DNA of 8,689 nucleotides, taken from Rhodospirillales bacterium. Its GTDB lineage: Bacteria; Pseudomonadota; Alphaproteobacteria; UBA8366; JADFVY01. Positions within the stretch are counted from its first letter, which is position 1. The number at the start of each line of letters is the position of its first letter. The translations under genes and the position numbers were made by a program. The DNA lies in contig JAHELM010000069.1 in the NCBI GenBank assembly GCA_024644185.1, positions 1 through 8,689 on the forward strand, written 5' to 3'. Under the pieces are notes generated by a model. The model had not been told where the DNA came from and ran no database searches. It worked only from the letters and a program-made list of their open reading frames with translations. Shown in pieces: positions 1 to 7,091 of this stretch.

Positions 1-222
1 CAGCCGGATCGCGCCGGCCGGGCCGGGACAGGACATATCCCGGATTTCCAGACCCGCCGGCCGCCGCCCCGCCAGAGAACGGCACAGCCGGGAAAAGGTC
101 GCGCGCTGTTCGTCGATCGTCGCGTCGCCGTCGTCCGGGCCATAGAACGTGTCGCAGATTTCTAGGTATTCGCGCATTCCCGGCGCCAGCCGGTCGGCGA
201 AACGGTCGATCGCGGTCGTCAT
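1..222 (-). CDS. Alpha/beta-hydrolase-like esterase, N-terminal fragment (runs off left edge)
   Basis: An open frame of 74 codons starts at ATG 222-220 on the minus strand and is still open at base 1. The start overlaps the thioesterase stop as ATGA, and no good Shine-Dalgarno sequence precedes it, which suggests translational coupling. The visible protein begins MTTAIDRFADRLAPG and contains a polar helical stretch (around residues 30-50) followed by GLEIRDMSCPGPAGAIRL. This resembles the N-terminal cap of the hormone-sensitive-lipase/acetyl-esterase family just before the first core beta strand, where the chain would continue into an HGGG oxyanion motif. The oxyanion, GxSxG and His regions lie outside the window, so the family call is inference. 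In Pseudomonas aeruginosa an alpha/beta hydrolase (HocS, a short-chain O-acylcarnitine hydrolase) follows cdhB in the carnitine operon. The same position after a thioesterase here makes an acylcarnitine esterase the leading guess. Confidence 0.6.
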   Translation of the reverse strand, partial: MTTAIDRFADRLAPGMREYLEICDTFYGPDDGDATIDEQRATFSRLCRSLAGRRPAGLEIRDMSCPGPAGAIRL

Positions 223-707
223 GGGCGTGCCGCCGGCAGGGCAATCGACCGGCCCGCCTGCCTGGGAACAGGAAGACCCGAATGGGCGGCGCCGATCTCG
301 GCCAGTTTCGCGGCAATATCCGGCGGAAAGGGTGAGGATTTCGGCCCGGCCATGTCCACATGCAGCAGCATGTGCTCGCCGGTGGCCAGCAATTCACCGG
401 TCCCGGCATGATACATCGAATGGAACAGGCGAAAGCGCTTCTGGTCATGGCCGAGAATCTGGGTTTCCAAGCGCACCTCCTCGCCGACCGAAACCTCCAG
501 CACATACACGATATGCGTTTCCAGCGTATAGACCGAGGCATTGGCGCGCTTGCGGTAGGCGGCATGCATGCCCGCGAAGTCCATGAAGTCATCGGTCGCG
601 TGGCTGAAAATCAGCAGGTAATAAGCCTCGTTCATATGGCCGTTATAATCGACCCAATCCTGCTGCACGGTCGCCCGGTGCAGATGAAGCGGCGCATCGA
701 TCGTCAT
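219..707 (-). CDS. cdhB: Hotdog-fold acyl-CoA thioesterase, probable betainyl-CoA thioesterase
   Basis: The 162-residue protein has the size of a single 4HBT/hotdog domain. The N-terminal strand and central helix carry DWVDYNGHMNEAYY (residues 17-30), the 4HBT signature with the usual acidic residue Asp20 in the DYNGHMN loop. The beta-sheet half includes TLETHIVYVLEV and KRFRLFHSMYH, followed by GEHMLLHVD. The expected reaction is hydrolysis of betainyl-CoA to glycine betaine and CoA in the cytoplasm, the step after BKACE; in some rhizobia this domain is fused to carnitine dehydrogenase. It could also hydrolyse carnitinyl-CoA. The ATG at 707 was chosen because GGGAG lies about 6-7 nt upstream; an upstream in-frame start at 752 adds 15 residues that do not look like this family. 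It lies 65 nt after the cdhR stop with no visible terminator and overlaps the next gene as ATGA, so cdhR, this gene and the esterase probably share a transcript. Confidence 0.85.
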   Translation of the reverse strand: MTIDAPLHLHRATVQQDWVDYNGHMNEAYYLLIFSHATDDFMDFAGMHAAYRKRANASVYTLETHIVYVLEVSVGEEVRLETQILGHDQKRFRLFHSMYHAGTGELLATGEHMLLHVDMAGPKSSPFPPDIAAKLAEIGAAHSGLPVPRQAGRSIALPAARP

Positions 708-772
708 GGTTTCTCCCTCAGCCGATCTGGAATCCGGCGCGCAAGGAAGCACGATTTCGATCCGGAGAAAAG

Positions 773-1747
773 TCAGGACCGGCGGCGGTCGACCCGCGGC
801 GACATGCCGAACCGACCCCGATAGGCACGGGCGAAATGCCCGGCCGAGGCGAAACCGCAGGCCATCGCCACCTCCATCACCGGCAGCCGTGTCTGCGTCA
901 ACAGCACCCGCGCCCGGCGCAACCGCAGGTCCAGATAATACTGGACCGGCGTCACGCCGAGCGCCCGCCGGAACAGCCGTTCGAGCTGGCGCTCGGAGGT
1001 GCCGGCGATCCGCGCCAGGGCAGGCGCGCGCAGCGGCTCCTCGAGACTGTTCTCCATCGCCCGGATGACCGCTTCCATCGTCGGGTCGGTAACCCCGAGA
1101 CGCTTGCCCAGCGCCATGCGCTGCATGTCGTCAGGCGGGCGGATCCGCTCGTGGATGAACTGTTCGGATATATCCACCGCCAGCTTGGGCCCGAACTCCA
1201 GCCCGATCAGATGCAGCATCATGTCGAGCGCCGCCGTCGCGCCGGCGCAGGTGATGCGCCCGCGGTCGATCTCGAACAGGCTCAGTCGCGTATCCACTTG
1301 GGGAAATTTCTCGGCGAAGGCATCGCGCCACTCCCAGTGCACGGTGGCGCGGTGGCCGTCCAACAGCCCGGCATGCGCCAGGAACCACGCCCCGGTATCG
1401 ACGGCCCCCAACCGGGTCCCGGCCACCGTCATGCGTCGCAGCCAGGCCAGCGTCTGCCGGTCCATCGTCGCCTCGGGATCGTAGCTTGCGCACAGGAACA
1501 GGGTCTCCACACGTGTCGCCTCGGCGAAGGCCGGCTCGGTCTGCAGAACCATGCCGTTGCTGGCCTGCACGGGCCCGCCATCGCGTGAAAACACCTGCCA
1601 GCGGTACAGGTTCCGGCCGCTCAGCAGATTGGCGGCACGCAACGGCTCGACGGCGGAGGAAAACGCCATCATGGAAAATCGCGGCACCAGAAAGAAGCCG
1701 ATCCGGCGCGGCAATCCGCGGTCGCTGGTTGTCTGCGCTTGCACCAT
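773..1747 (-). CDS. cdhR: GlxA/AraC-family transcriptional regulator, probable carnitine-responsive CdhR
   Basis: The 324-residue protein has two domains. Residues about 15-185 form a DJ-1/PfpI-like (class I glutamine amidotransferase-like) sensor domain, with RIGFFLVPRFSMMAFSSAVE near the start, LFLCASYDPEA at the nucleophile-elbow position, and GAVDTGAWFLAHAGLLDG with ATVHWE typical of the GlxA group. Residues about 225-322 form an AraC-type double helix-turn-helix, with LARIAGTSERQLERLFRR, GVTPVQYYLDLRLRRAR, and VAMACGFASAGHFARAYR followed by FGMSP. Divergent placement from carnitine dehydrogenase and BKACE matches CdhR of Pseudomonas aeruginosa, which activates the carnitine operon in response to carnitine. 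That effector is inferred here. The ATG at 1747 places the first beta strand about 15 residues in, as is usual. A GTG at 1807 would add 20 residues and run through the candidate operator. The Shine-Dalgarno upstream of 1747 is weak. Confidence 0.9.
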   Translation of the reverse strand: MVQAQTTSDRGLPRRIGFFLVPRFSMMAFSSAVEPLRAANLLSGRNLYRWQVFSRDGGPVQASNGMVLQTEPAFAEATRVETLFLCASYDPEATMDRQTLAWLRRMTVAGTRLGAVDTGAWFLAHAGLLDGHRATVHWEWRDAFAEKFPQVDTRLSLFEIDRGRITCAGATAALDMMLHLIGLEFGPKLAVDISEQFIHERIRPPDDMQRMALGKRLGVTDPTMEAVIRAMENSLEEPLRAPALARIAGTSERQLERLFRRALGVTPVQYYLDLRLRRARVLLTQTRLPVMEVAMACGFASAGHFARAYRGRFGMSPRVDRRRS

Positions 1748-1773
1748 CGCTGGGACAAATCCGTCAAGTGTCT

Positions 1774-1803
1774 GTCGGAAAATGTAACAAGCCGGTCGGA
1801 AAA
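1774..1803. promoter_or_regulatory. Candidate CdhR operator: tandem GTCGGAAAA direct repeat, 21-bp spacing
   Basis: GTCGGAAAA occurs at 1774-1782 and again at 1795-1803, exactly 21 bp apart (two helical turns), in the intergenic region between cdhR and the catabolic operon. AraC-family proteins with two helix-turn-helix motifs commonly bind tandem half-sites at this spacing. The arrangement TGTCGG-N8-A(A/C)-N5, repeated once, resembles the described Pseudomonas ArgR half-site (TGTCGC-N8-AA-N5), another regulator of this type. The right half-site lies about 87 nt upstream of the BKACE start, a suitable position for activating a weak rightward promoter. A poor -10-like CATGAT at 1828-1833 is the only rightward candidate seen. 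The repeat is directly visible; CdhR binding is inference. Confidence 0.55.
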
Positions 1804-1809
1804 ACACAA
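1781..1809 (-). promoter_or_regulatory. Candidate sigma-70 promoter for cdhR
   Basis: On the minus strand TTGTGT (bases 1809-1804) and TACATT (bases 1786-1781) are separated by exactly 17 nt, a plausible -35/-10 pair. Transcription would start near 1774, leaving a leader of about 27 nt before the cdhR ATG at 1747. The spacer contains the right half-site of the candidate operator and the -10 box overlaps the end of the left one, so a bound regulator would block this promoter, consistent with autorepression. Both boxes are imperfect matches and no experiment supports them. Confidence 0.3.
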
Positions 1810-1889
1810 ATGCGGCGATCGGGAATCCATGATGATGCGCGCCATTCGCCCATCAGGGCACGCGCCGCTTCGCGGATTGGGAGGAAGCC

Positions 1890-2771
1890 ATGAATACGGA
1901 AGTCATCGTTACCTGTGCGGTCACCGGCGCCGGCGATACGGTCGGCAAGCATCCTGCGATCCCGGTGACGCCGGAACAGATCGCCAATGCCGCGATCGAG
2001 GCGGCCAAGGCCGGTGCGTCGGTCGCGCATATCCATGTGCGCGATCCGAAGACCGGCAAGGGCAGCCGCGACGTCGGAATGTACCGCGAGGTCGTCGAGC
2101 GGGTCCGCGCCAGCGGCACCGACGTGGTCATCAACCTGACCGCCGGCATGGGCGGCGATTACGTCCCCGATGCCAAGAATCCGCTGAAGGGCGGGCCCGG
2201 TACCGATCTGGTCAGCGCCAGGGAGCGCATGGTCCATGTCGAGGAACTGCTGCCGGAAATCTGCACCCTGGACTGCGGCTCGCTGAATTTCGGCGACAGC
2301 CTGTATATCAGCACGCCGGCGATGCTTCGCGAGATGGCCGCCCGGGTGAAGGAACTGGGCGTGAAGCCCGAGCTCGAGGTTTTCGAACTGGGCCATTTGC
2401 GCTTTGCGAACCAGATGTATGCCGAGGGTCTGCTGACCGATCCGCCGCTCTACCAGCTCTGCCTCGGCATTCCGTGGGCGGCGCCAGCCGATCCCGACAC
2501 CATGCGCCTGATGCGCGATCAACTGCCGAAGGAAGCGGTCTGGGCCGGCTTCGGCATCAGCCGCATGCAGATGCCCATGGTTGCCACCGCGATGATCCTG
2601 GGCGGCAATGTCCGCGTCGGCCTGGAAGACAACATCTTCCTCGACAAGGGCGTCTTCGCGTCGAACGGTCAGTTGGTCGAGCGCGCCTGCCAGATCATCA
2701 GGCTGCTCGGCGGCCGTACGCTGACCCCGGCGGAAACCCGCAAGAAGCTCGGCCTGAAGAAACACAAGTAA
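1890..2771 (+). CDS. cdhC: BKACE-family (DUF849) beta-keto acid cleavage enzyme, probable 3-dehydrocarnitine:acetyl-CoA trimethylamine-type cleavage (betainyl-CoA forming)
   Basis: The 293-residue protein has the normal length for the BKACE/DUF849 TIM-barrel family. These enzymes condense a beta-keto acid with acetyl-CoA to yield acetoacetate and a new acyl-CoA; the carnitine branch converts 3-dehydrocarnitine to betainyl-CoA. Metal and catalytic motifs are intact. The HxHxRD motif (His47, His49, Arg51, Asp52) supplies two zinc ligands, NLTAGMGG (82-89) forms part of the substrate pocket, and VRVGLEDN (241-248) carries Arg242, the third metal ligand Glu246 and Asp247, matching Arg226/Glu230/Asp231 of the characterised 3-keto-5-aminohexanoate cleavage enzyme. 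The pocket segment FELGHLRFANQM is typical of the family. A strong GGGAGG sits 5 nt before the ATG. Family assignment is firm; dehydrocarnitine as substrate is inferred from the adjacent carnitine dehydrogenase and cdhR. Confidence 0.92.
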   Translation: MNTEVIVTCAVTGAGDTVGKHPAIPVTPEQIANAAIEAAKAGASVAHIHVRDPKTGKGSRDVGMYREVVERVRASGTDVVINLTAGMGGDYVPDAKNPLKGGPGTDLVSARERMVHVEELLPEICTLDCGSLNFGDSLYISTPAMLREMAARVKELGVKPELEVFELGHLRFANQMYAEGLLTDPPLYQLCLGIPWAAPADPDTMRLMRDQLPKEAVWAGFGISRMQMPMVATAMILGGNVRVGLEDNIFLDKGVFASNGQLVERACQIIRLLGGRTLTPAETRKKLGLKKHK

Positions 2772-2821
2772 TCCAACCCCTTATATCGAACTAACCACTC
2801 TTGCAATGAGGAGACCGTCAG

Positions 2822-3823
2822 ATGGCGGGTAAGGCGAATTCCGGCGTGCGCCGGGTGGCATTGGTCGGCACCGGCGTGATCGGTGCCGGTTGGGCGGCGC
2901 GCTGCCTGGCGCGCGGCATCGACGTGGTGGCGACCGACCCCGGGCCGGATGCCGAGGCGAAACTTCGCGCGGCGGTGAAGAATGCCTGGCCGGCGGTGGA
3001 GAAGATTCACGTCACGCCCGGCGTCAAGCCCGGCACCCTGAGCTTCGTCGCCACCGTGGCCGAAGCGGTCAAGGATGCCGATTTCGTCCAGGAGAGCGCG
3101 CCCGAGCGGGAAGAGCTGAAGCGCAAGCTGTTCGCCGAAATCGACCGCCACGCACGCCCCGACGTTATCCTGGCCTCATCGTCCTCGGGCCTGCTGCCGA
3201 CCGCCATCCAGGCCGACTGCAAGCATCCCGAGCGCGTCGTCATCGGGCACCCGTTCAACCCGGTCTACCTGCTGCCGTTGTGCGAGGTCGTCGGCGGCAA
3301 GCTGGCCAGCAAGGCGTCGATCGACAAGGCGATGGAGTTCTATCGCTCGATCGGCATGTACGCCCTGCATGTCCGCAAGGAGATCGAGGGCTATCTCGCC
3401 GACCGCCTGCAGGAGGCGATCTGGCGCGAGATCCTGCATCTGGTCAATGACGGCGTCGCCACCACCGGCGAACTGGACGATTCGATCAAGTACGGGCCGG
3501 GCCTGCGCTGGGCCTTCATGGGCACCAACCTGATCTATCATCTGGCCGGCGGCGACACCGGCATGCGCCACATGCTGCACCAGTTCGGTCCGGCCCTGAA
3601 ATTGCCGTGGACCAAGCTGGAAGCGCCGGAACTGACCGAGACGCTGATCGACCGCATGGTCGAGGGCACCCAGGCGCAGGCCGGCAACAAGACAGTCAAG
3701 GAGCTGGAGCAGATTCGCGACAACTGCCTGGTCGACATCATGCGGGCGCTGGAGAAGCACGACATTGCCGCCGGCAAGGTGCTGAAGGACGACGAAAAGC
3801 GCCGCAAGGCCGCCAAGGCCTGA
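2822..3823 (+). CDS. cdhA: L-carnitine 3-dehydrogenase (3-hydroxyacyl-CoA dehydrogenase-like)
   Basis: This 333-residue cytoplasmic enzyme would oxidise L-carnitine to 3-dehydrocarnitine with NAD+. The N-terminal Rossmann domain has VALVGTGVIGAGWA with the dinucleotide motif G16-x-G18-x-x-G21, and Asp39 at the end of the second strand (VVATDP) favours NAD over NADP. LASSSSGLLPT (117-127) and IGHPFNPVYLLPLCEV follow; His143 of HPFNP is the expected catalytic base, as in 3-hydroxyacyl-CoA dehydrogenases. The C-terminal helical half (about residue 190 onwards, EGYLADRLQEAIWRE...) is the 3HCDH C-terminal domain with the carnitine-dehydrogenase pattern GLRWAFMGTNLIYHLAGG. It is the unfused form: several rhizobial homologues carry an extra C-terminal thioesterase domain, which is a separate gene here (219-707). 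GAGGAGA lies about 8 nt before the ATG. It starts 50 nt after BKACE, in the order known from Pseudomonas cdhC-cdhA. Confidence 0.92.
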   Translation: MAGKANSGVRRVALVGTGVIGAGWAARCLARGIDVVATDPGPDAEAKLRAAVKNAWPAVEKIHVTPGVKPGTLSFVATVAEAVKDADFVQESAPEREELKRKLFAEIDRHARPDVILASSSSGLLPTAIQADCKHPERVVIGHPFNPVYLLPLCEVVGGKLASKASIDKAMEFYRSIGMYALHVRKEIEGYLADRLQEAIWREILHLVNDGVATTGELDDSIKYGPGLRWAFMGTNLIYHLAGGDTGMRHMLHQFGPALKLPWTKLEAPELTETLIDRMVEGTQAQAGNKTVKELEQIRDNCLVDIMRALEKHDIAAGKVLKDDEKRRKAAKA

Positions 3824-3843
3824 AGCCAGGAGATCGAAAAGCA

Positions 3844-5004
3844 ATGGATTTCGCCCTCAGCGAGGAACAGGCGCTCATCGTCGAGACGACCCGCGCCTTC
3901 GTCGAGAAGGAACTCTACCCGCATGAGAAAGAGGTAGAGCGCGACGACGAAATTCGCCCCGAACTGGTGGCGCGGATCCAAGCCACGGCGCAGGCTGCCG
4001 GGCTCTATGCGGCAAACATGCCGGAAGAGCTCGGCGGCGGCGGCCTCGACAATCTGACCATGGCGCTGGTCGAGCGCGAGCTTGGCCGTGCCTCCTACGG
4101 CCTGCACATGCTGGTGCACCGGCCGTCTAACATCCTGCGGGCCTGCACCGCGGAGCAGACCGAACGCTATCTGCTGCCGACCATCCGCGGCGAGCGGCAC
4201 GAATGCCTGGCGATGACGGAGCCGAATGCCGGGTCCGATCTGCGCTCAATGCAGACCCGCGCGGTGCGTGACGGCGACCATTACGTCATCAACGGCATGA
4301 AGCATTTCATCAGCCATGCCGACATGTCGGACTTCGTGATCCTGTTCGCCGCATCGGGGGAGGAAGACTCGGCCCGCGGCACGCGCAAGAAGATCACCAG
4401 TTTTCTGGTCGACATGGGCACGCCCGGCTTCACTATGCGGCGCGGTCCGAAATGCGTTTCGCATCGCGGCTATCACCAGTCGGAGCTGATGTTCGACAAT
4501 TGCCGGGTGCCGGTCAGCCAGATTCTCGGTGAGGAACATCGTGGCTTCGATGTCGCCAATACCTGGCTGGGCGCGACGCGCCTCTCGGTTGCCGCGACCA
4601 GCGTCGGCCGCGCCCGCCGGGCGATGGAAATGTCGGCCGAATGGGCGGCGACGCGCAAGCAATTCGGCCAGACCATCGGCAAGTTCCAGGGCACATCGTT
4701 CAAGCTGGCCGACATGGCGACCGAGATCGAGGCGTCGGAGTTGCTGCTGTTCCAGGCGGCGTGGAAGATGGACCAGGGCACGATGACCGATACCGATGCC
4801 GCCATGGCCAAGCTTTTCGCCACGGAAACACTGGCCCGCGTCACCGATCACGCCATCCAGATCTTCGGCGGCATGGGACTCATGGACGAACTGCCGATCG
4901 AACGGCTCTGGCGCGATGCCAGGGTCGAACGGATCTGGGACGGTACGTCGGAAATCCAGCGCCACATCATCAGCCGCGCCATTCTTCGCCCGCTGGAGGC
5001 ATGA
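3844..5004 (+). CDS. Acyl-CoA dehydrogenase, probable gamma-butyrobetainyl-CoA dehydrogenase
   Basis: This 386-residue FAD enzyme has the usual acyl-CoA dehydrogenase length and three-part layout. The N-terminal helical domain (1-120) begins MDFALSEEQALIVETTRAFV. The middle beta domain contains AMTEPNAGSDLRSMQT, the flavin and substrate contact motif, and NGMKHFIS. The C-terminal helical domain contains RKQFGQTIGKFQG, QIFGGMGLMDELPIERLWRDARVERI and GTSEIQRHIISRAI. The inferred reaction is dehydrogenation of gamma-butyrobetainyl-CoA to crotonobetainyl-CoA, passing electrons to ETF; no ETF genes are in the window. The residue aligned with the catalytic Glu of medium-chain enzymes (the E of YEGTS) is Asp366 here (IWDGTSEIQR), and the alternative Glu position of isovaleryl-CoA dehydrogenases is Thr (GATRLSVAA). 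The ATG at 3844 has AGGAGA 10 nt upstream and lies 20 nt after the dehydrogenase stop; the open frame extends upstream, but that part overlaps the previous gene. Its stop overlaps a possible start of the next gene (ATGA). Confidence 0.88.
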   Translation: MDFALSEEQALIVETTRAFVEKELYPHEKEVERDDEIRPELVARIQATAQAAGLYAANMPEELGGGGLDNLTMALVERELGRASYGLHMLVHRPSNILRACTAEQTERYLLPTIRGERHECLAMTEPNAGSDLRSMQTRAVRDGDHYVINGMKHFISHADMSDFVILFAASGEEDSARGTRKKITSFLVDMGTPGFTMRRGPKCVSHRGYHQSELMFDNCRVPVSQILGEEHRGFDVANTWLGATRLSVAATSVGRARRAMEMSAEWAATRKQFGQTIGKFQGTSFKLADMATEIEASELLLFQAAWKMDQGTMTDTDAAMAKLFATETLARVTDHAIQIFGGMGLMDELPIERLWRDARVERIWDGTSEIQRHIISRAILRPLEA

Positions 5005-5009
5005 CAGAC

Positions 5010-7076
5010 ATGACCACGCGTAGCTCCGCCCAGGCGTTGGCCCGCCTGCTGCGGCCGAAATCCATCGCCGTGATCGGCGGGCGCGAGGCCGCGGAAGTGG
5101 CCAATCAATGCGATCGCCTGGGCTTCAAGGGCGAAATCTGGCCGATCAGCCCGAAGCGCGACCAGATCGCCGGCCGCGCCTGCCTGAAGGATATCGAATC
5201 CCTGCCGGGAATTCCCGACGGCGCCTTCATCGCCATCCCGCCGGAACCCACGATCCAGGGCATCGGCGCACTGGCCGCCCGCGGTGTCGGCGGCACGGTT
5301 TGCTATGCCGCCGGCTTCAAGGAAGCGGGCGGCCCCGGTATCGAGCGCCAGGAACGGCTGGTCAAGGCCGCCGGCGCCATGCCCTTTCTCGGCCCGAACT
5401 GCTACGGCTTCATCAACTATCTCGATGGCGCGGCGCTGTGGCCCGACCAGCACGGTGGCCAGCGCGTCGAACGCGGTGTTGCCGTGGTGACGCAGAGCGG
5501 CAATATCGCCGTCAACGTCACCATGCAGCAGCGCTCGCTGCCGCTGGGTTATATCATCACGCTGGGCAACCAGGCGGCCGTCGGCATTCCGGAATGCATG
5601 GAGGCCTTGCTGGAGGATGAGCGCGTCACCGCGATTGGCCTGCATATCGAGGGGATCTCCGACCTCGCCGCCTTCGAGCGCGCCGCCCTGCTGGCGCTGG
5701 AGCGGCGAATCCCGGTGGTCGCCCTGAAGACCGGCAGTTCGGCCGCCGGGGCGGCGCTGGCCTTCAGCCATACCGCGTCTCTCGCGGGGTCCGACGGGCT
5801 GTTCAATGCAATTTTCGACCGGCTTGGCATCGCCCGCGCGCGTACCGTGCCGGAATTGCTTGAAACGCTGAAATTCCTGCATGTGGCCGGGCCGCTGAAG
5901 GGCAATCGCATCTCGTCGATGAGCTGTTCAGGCGGCGAGGCATCGCTGATGGCCGATCTGGCCGAGGGCCGCTCGGTTGTCTTCCCGGACCTCGCGCCGG
6001 CACACAAGACCGAGGTGCAGAATTCTCTGGGCGAGATGGTGCATGTCAGCAACCCGCTGGATTACCACACCTATATCTGGGGCGACGAGGCCCGCCTGAC
6101 GCACGCCTTCACCGCCATGCTGCGCGGCGATTACGATGTCAGCATGGTGATCCTGGACTTCCCGCGTGGCGACCGCTGCCAGATGGATTCCTGGTGGCCG
6201 ACCGTCAACGCCGTCGCCGACGCCGCGCGGACCACTGGCAACCAGGCGGCCATCGTCGCCTCGCTGGGCGAGTTGCTGCCCGAGGCGATGGGCTTTTCGC
6301 TGATCGAAAAGGGCCTGGCGCCGATGCATGGCATGACCGAGGCGTTGTCGGCTTTCGAGGGCGCTTACCGCATCGGTCGGGCGCAGGACGCTCCGCGCCC
6401 GCCCCCCCTGCTGGGTGGCACCGCGCCATCCGGCACGCCGCGCCTCAGCGACGAGTGGGAATCCAAGCGGATGCTGGCGGCGCACGGGTTGACCGTGCCG
6501 CAGGGCGCGCTGGTCTCTTCCGCCACCGAGGCGGTCGCGGCGGCCGAGGCGCTGGGTTTCCCGGTCGCGGTCAAGGCGGTTGGACCGGACATCGCCCACA
6601 AGACTGAAATCGGCGGCGTCGCCCTGAACCTGCACACCGCCGACGCGGTGGATGCGGCGGTCGGGCGCATGGCAAAACTGGCGAAGCGTTTTCTGGTCGA
6701 AAAAATGGTGACCGACAGTGTCGCCGAACTGATCGTCGGGATCAGTCGCGACCCGCAATTCGGGCCTTATCTGGTGGTCGGCTTCGGCGGTATTCTGGTC
6801 GAGTTGATCGGCGACAGTCGCGTGCTGCTGCTGCCCACCGATCGCGACCGTGTGCGCGCCGCGCTGGATTCGCTGAAGACCGCGCCACTGCTGAAAGGCT
6901 ATCGCGGCAAGCCGGCGGCCGATGTCGAGGCGGCCATCGATGCGATCATGGCGATCGCCGGTTTCGCCGAAGCCAATGCCGATACCATCGTCGAACTGGA
7001 CGTGAATCCGTTGATGCTGCGGCCCGCCGGCAAAGGCGTCGTCGCCGCCGATGCGCTGATCCGCCTTGCCAAATGA
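5010..7076 (+). CDS. ADP-forming acyl-CoA synthetase (acetate-CoA ligase family), probable gamma-butyrobetainyl-/carnitinyl-CoA synthetase
   Basis: At 688 residues this is a full-length single-chain ADP-forming acyl-CoA synthetase. Domains in order: CoA-binding Rossmann domain (about 10-130, RPKSIAVIGGREAAE, IAIPPEPT), succinyl-CoA-ligase-like flavodoxin domains (about 150-450, VAVVTQSGNIA, SCSGGEA), and an ATP-grasp domain (about 479-685, ESKRMLAAHGL, FPVAVKAVGPDIAHKTEIGG, VELDVNPLM). His254 in FSHTASLAGSD is the expected phosphohistidine. The family couples ATP to ADP + Pi with reversible CoA-thioester formation. Substrate is inferred from context: activation of gamma-butyrobetaine, crotonobetaine or carnitine in place of the AMP-forming CaiC. 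Two starts compete. ATG 5001 overlaps the previous stop but leaves only 1 nt after GGAGG; ATG 5010 has that GGAGG 10 nt upstream and was chosen, a difference of three residues. Confidence 0.88.
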   Translation: MTTRSSAQALARLLRPKSIAVIGGREAAEVANQCDRLGFKGEIWPISPKRDQIAGRACLKDIESLPGIPDGAFIAIPPEPTIQGIGALAARGVGGTVCYAAGFKEAGGPGIERQERLVKAAGAMPFLGPNCYGFINYLDGAALWPDQHGGQRVERGVAVVTQSGNIAVNVTMQQRSLPLGYIITLGNQAAVGIPECMEALLEDERVTAIGLHIEGISDLAAFERAALLALERRIPVVALKTGSSAAGAALAFSHTASLAGSDGLFNAIFDRLGIARARTVPELLETLKFLHVAGPLKGNRISSMSCSGGEASLMADLAEGRSVVFPDLAPAHKTEVQNSLGEMVHVSNPLDYHTYIWGDEARLTHAFTAMLRGDYDVSMVILDFPRGDRCQMDSWWPTVNAVADAARTTGNQAAIVASLGELLPEAMGFSLIEKGLAPMHGMTEALSAFEGAYRIGRAQDAPRPPPLLGGTAPSGTPRLSDEWESKRMLAAHGLTVPQGALVSSATEAVAAAEALGFPVAVKAVGPDIAHKTEIGGVALNLHTADAVDAAVGRMAKLAKRFLVEKMVTDSVAELIVGISRDPQFGPYLVVGFGGILVELIGDSRVLLLPTDRDRVRAALDSLKTAPLLKGYRGKPAADVEAAIDAIMAIAGFAEANADTIVELDVNPLMLRPAGKGVVAADALIRLAK

Positions 7077-7091
7077 GAAGGAACTAACCCC

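Noticed and set aside
708..772. Possible terminator or separate promoter between cdhR and the thioesterase.
   Set aside because: No stem-loop with T-run and no convincing -35/-10 pair was found in these 65 nt; only a ribosome binding site is clear.
1748..1807. Longer cdhR form starting at GTG 1807 (20 extra residues).
   Set aside because: The extension overlaps the repeated operator-like sequence and adds residues absent from the usual start of the sensor domain, which is well placed from ATG 1747.
1764..2765. A 333-codon minus-strand frame opposite BKACE.
   Set aside because: Composition is typical of an antisense shadow, it covers a gene with complete catalytic motifs, and it would run through the promoter region.
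2772..2821. Internal promoter (TTATAT box at about 2781) between BKACE and carnitine dehydrogenase.
   Set aside because: No acceptable -35 element lies 16-18 nt upstream; the short gap fits an operon junction.
3607..3843. Upstream extension of the acyl-CoA dehydrogenase frame by 79 codons.
   Set aside because: It overlaps the 3' end of carnitine dehydrogenase, gives low-complexity sequence, and the ATG at 3844 has a good ribosome site and the standard MDFxLSEEQ start.
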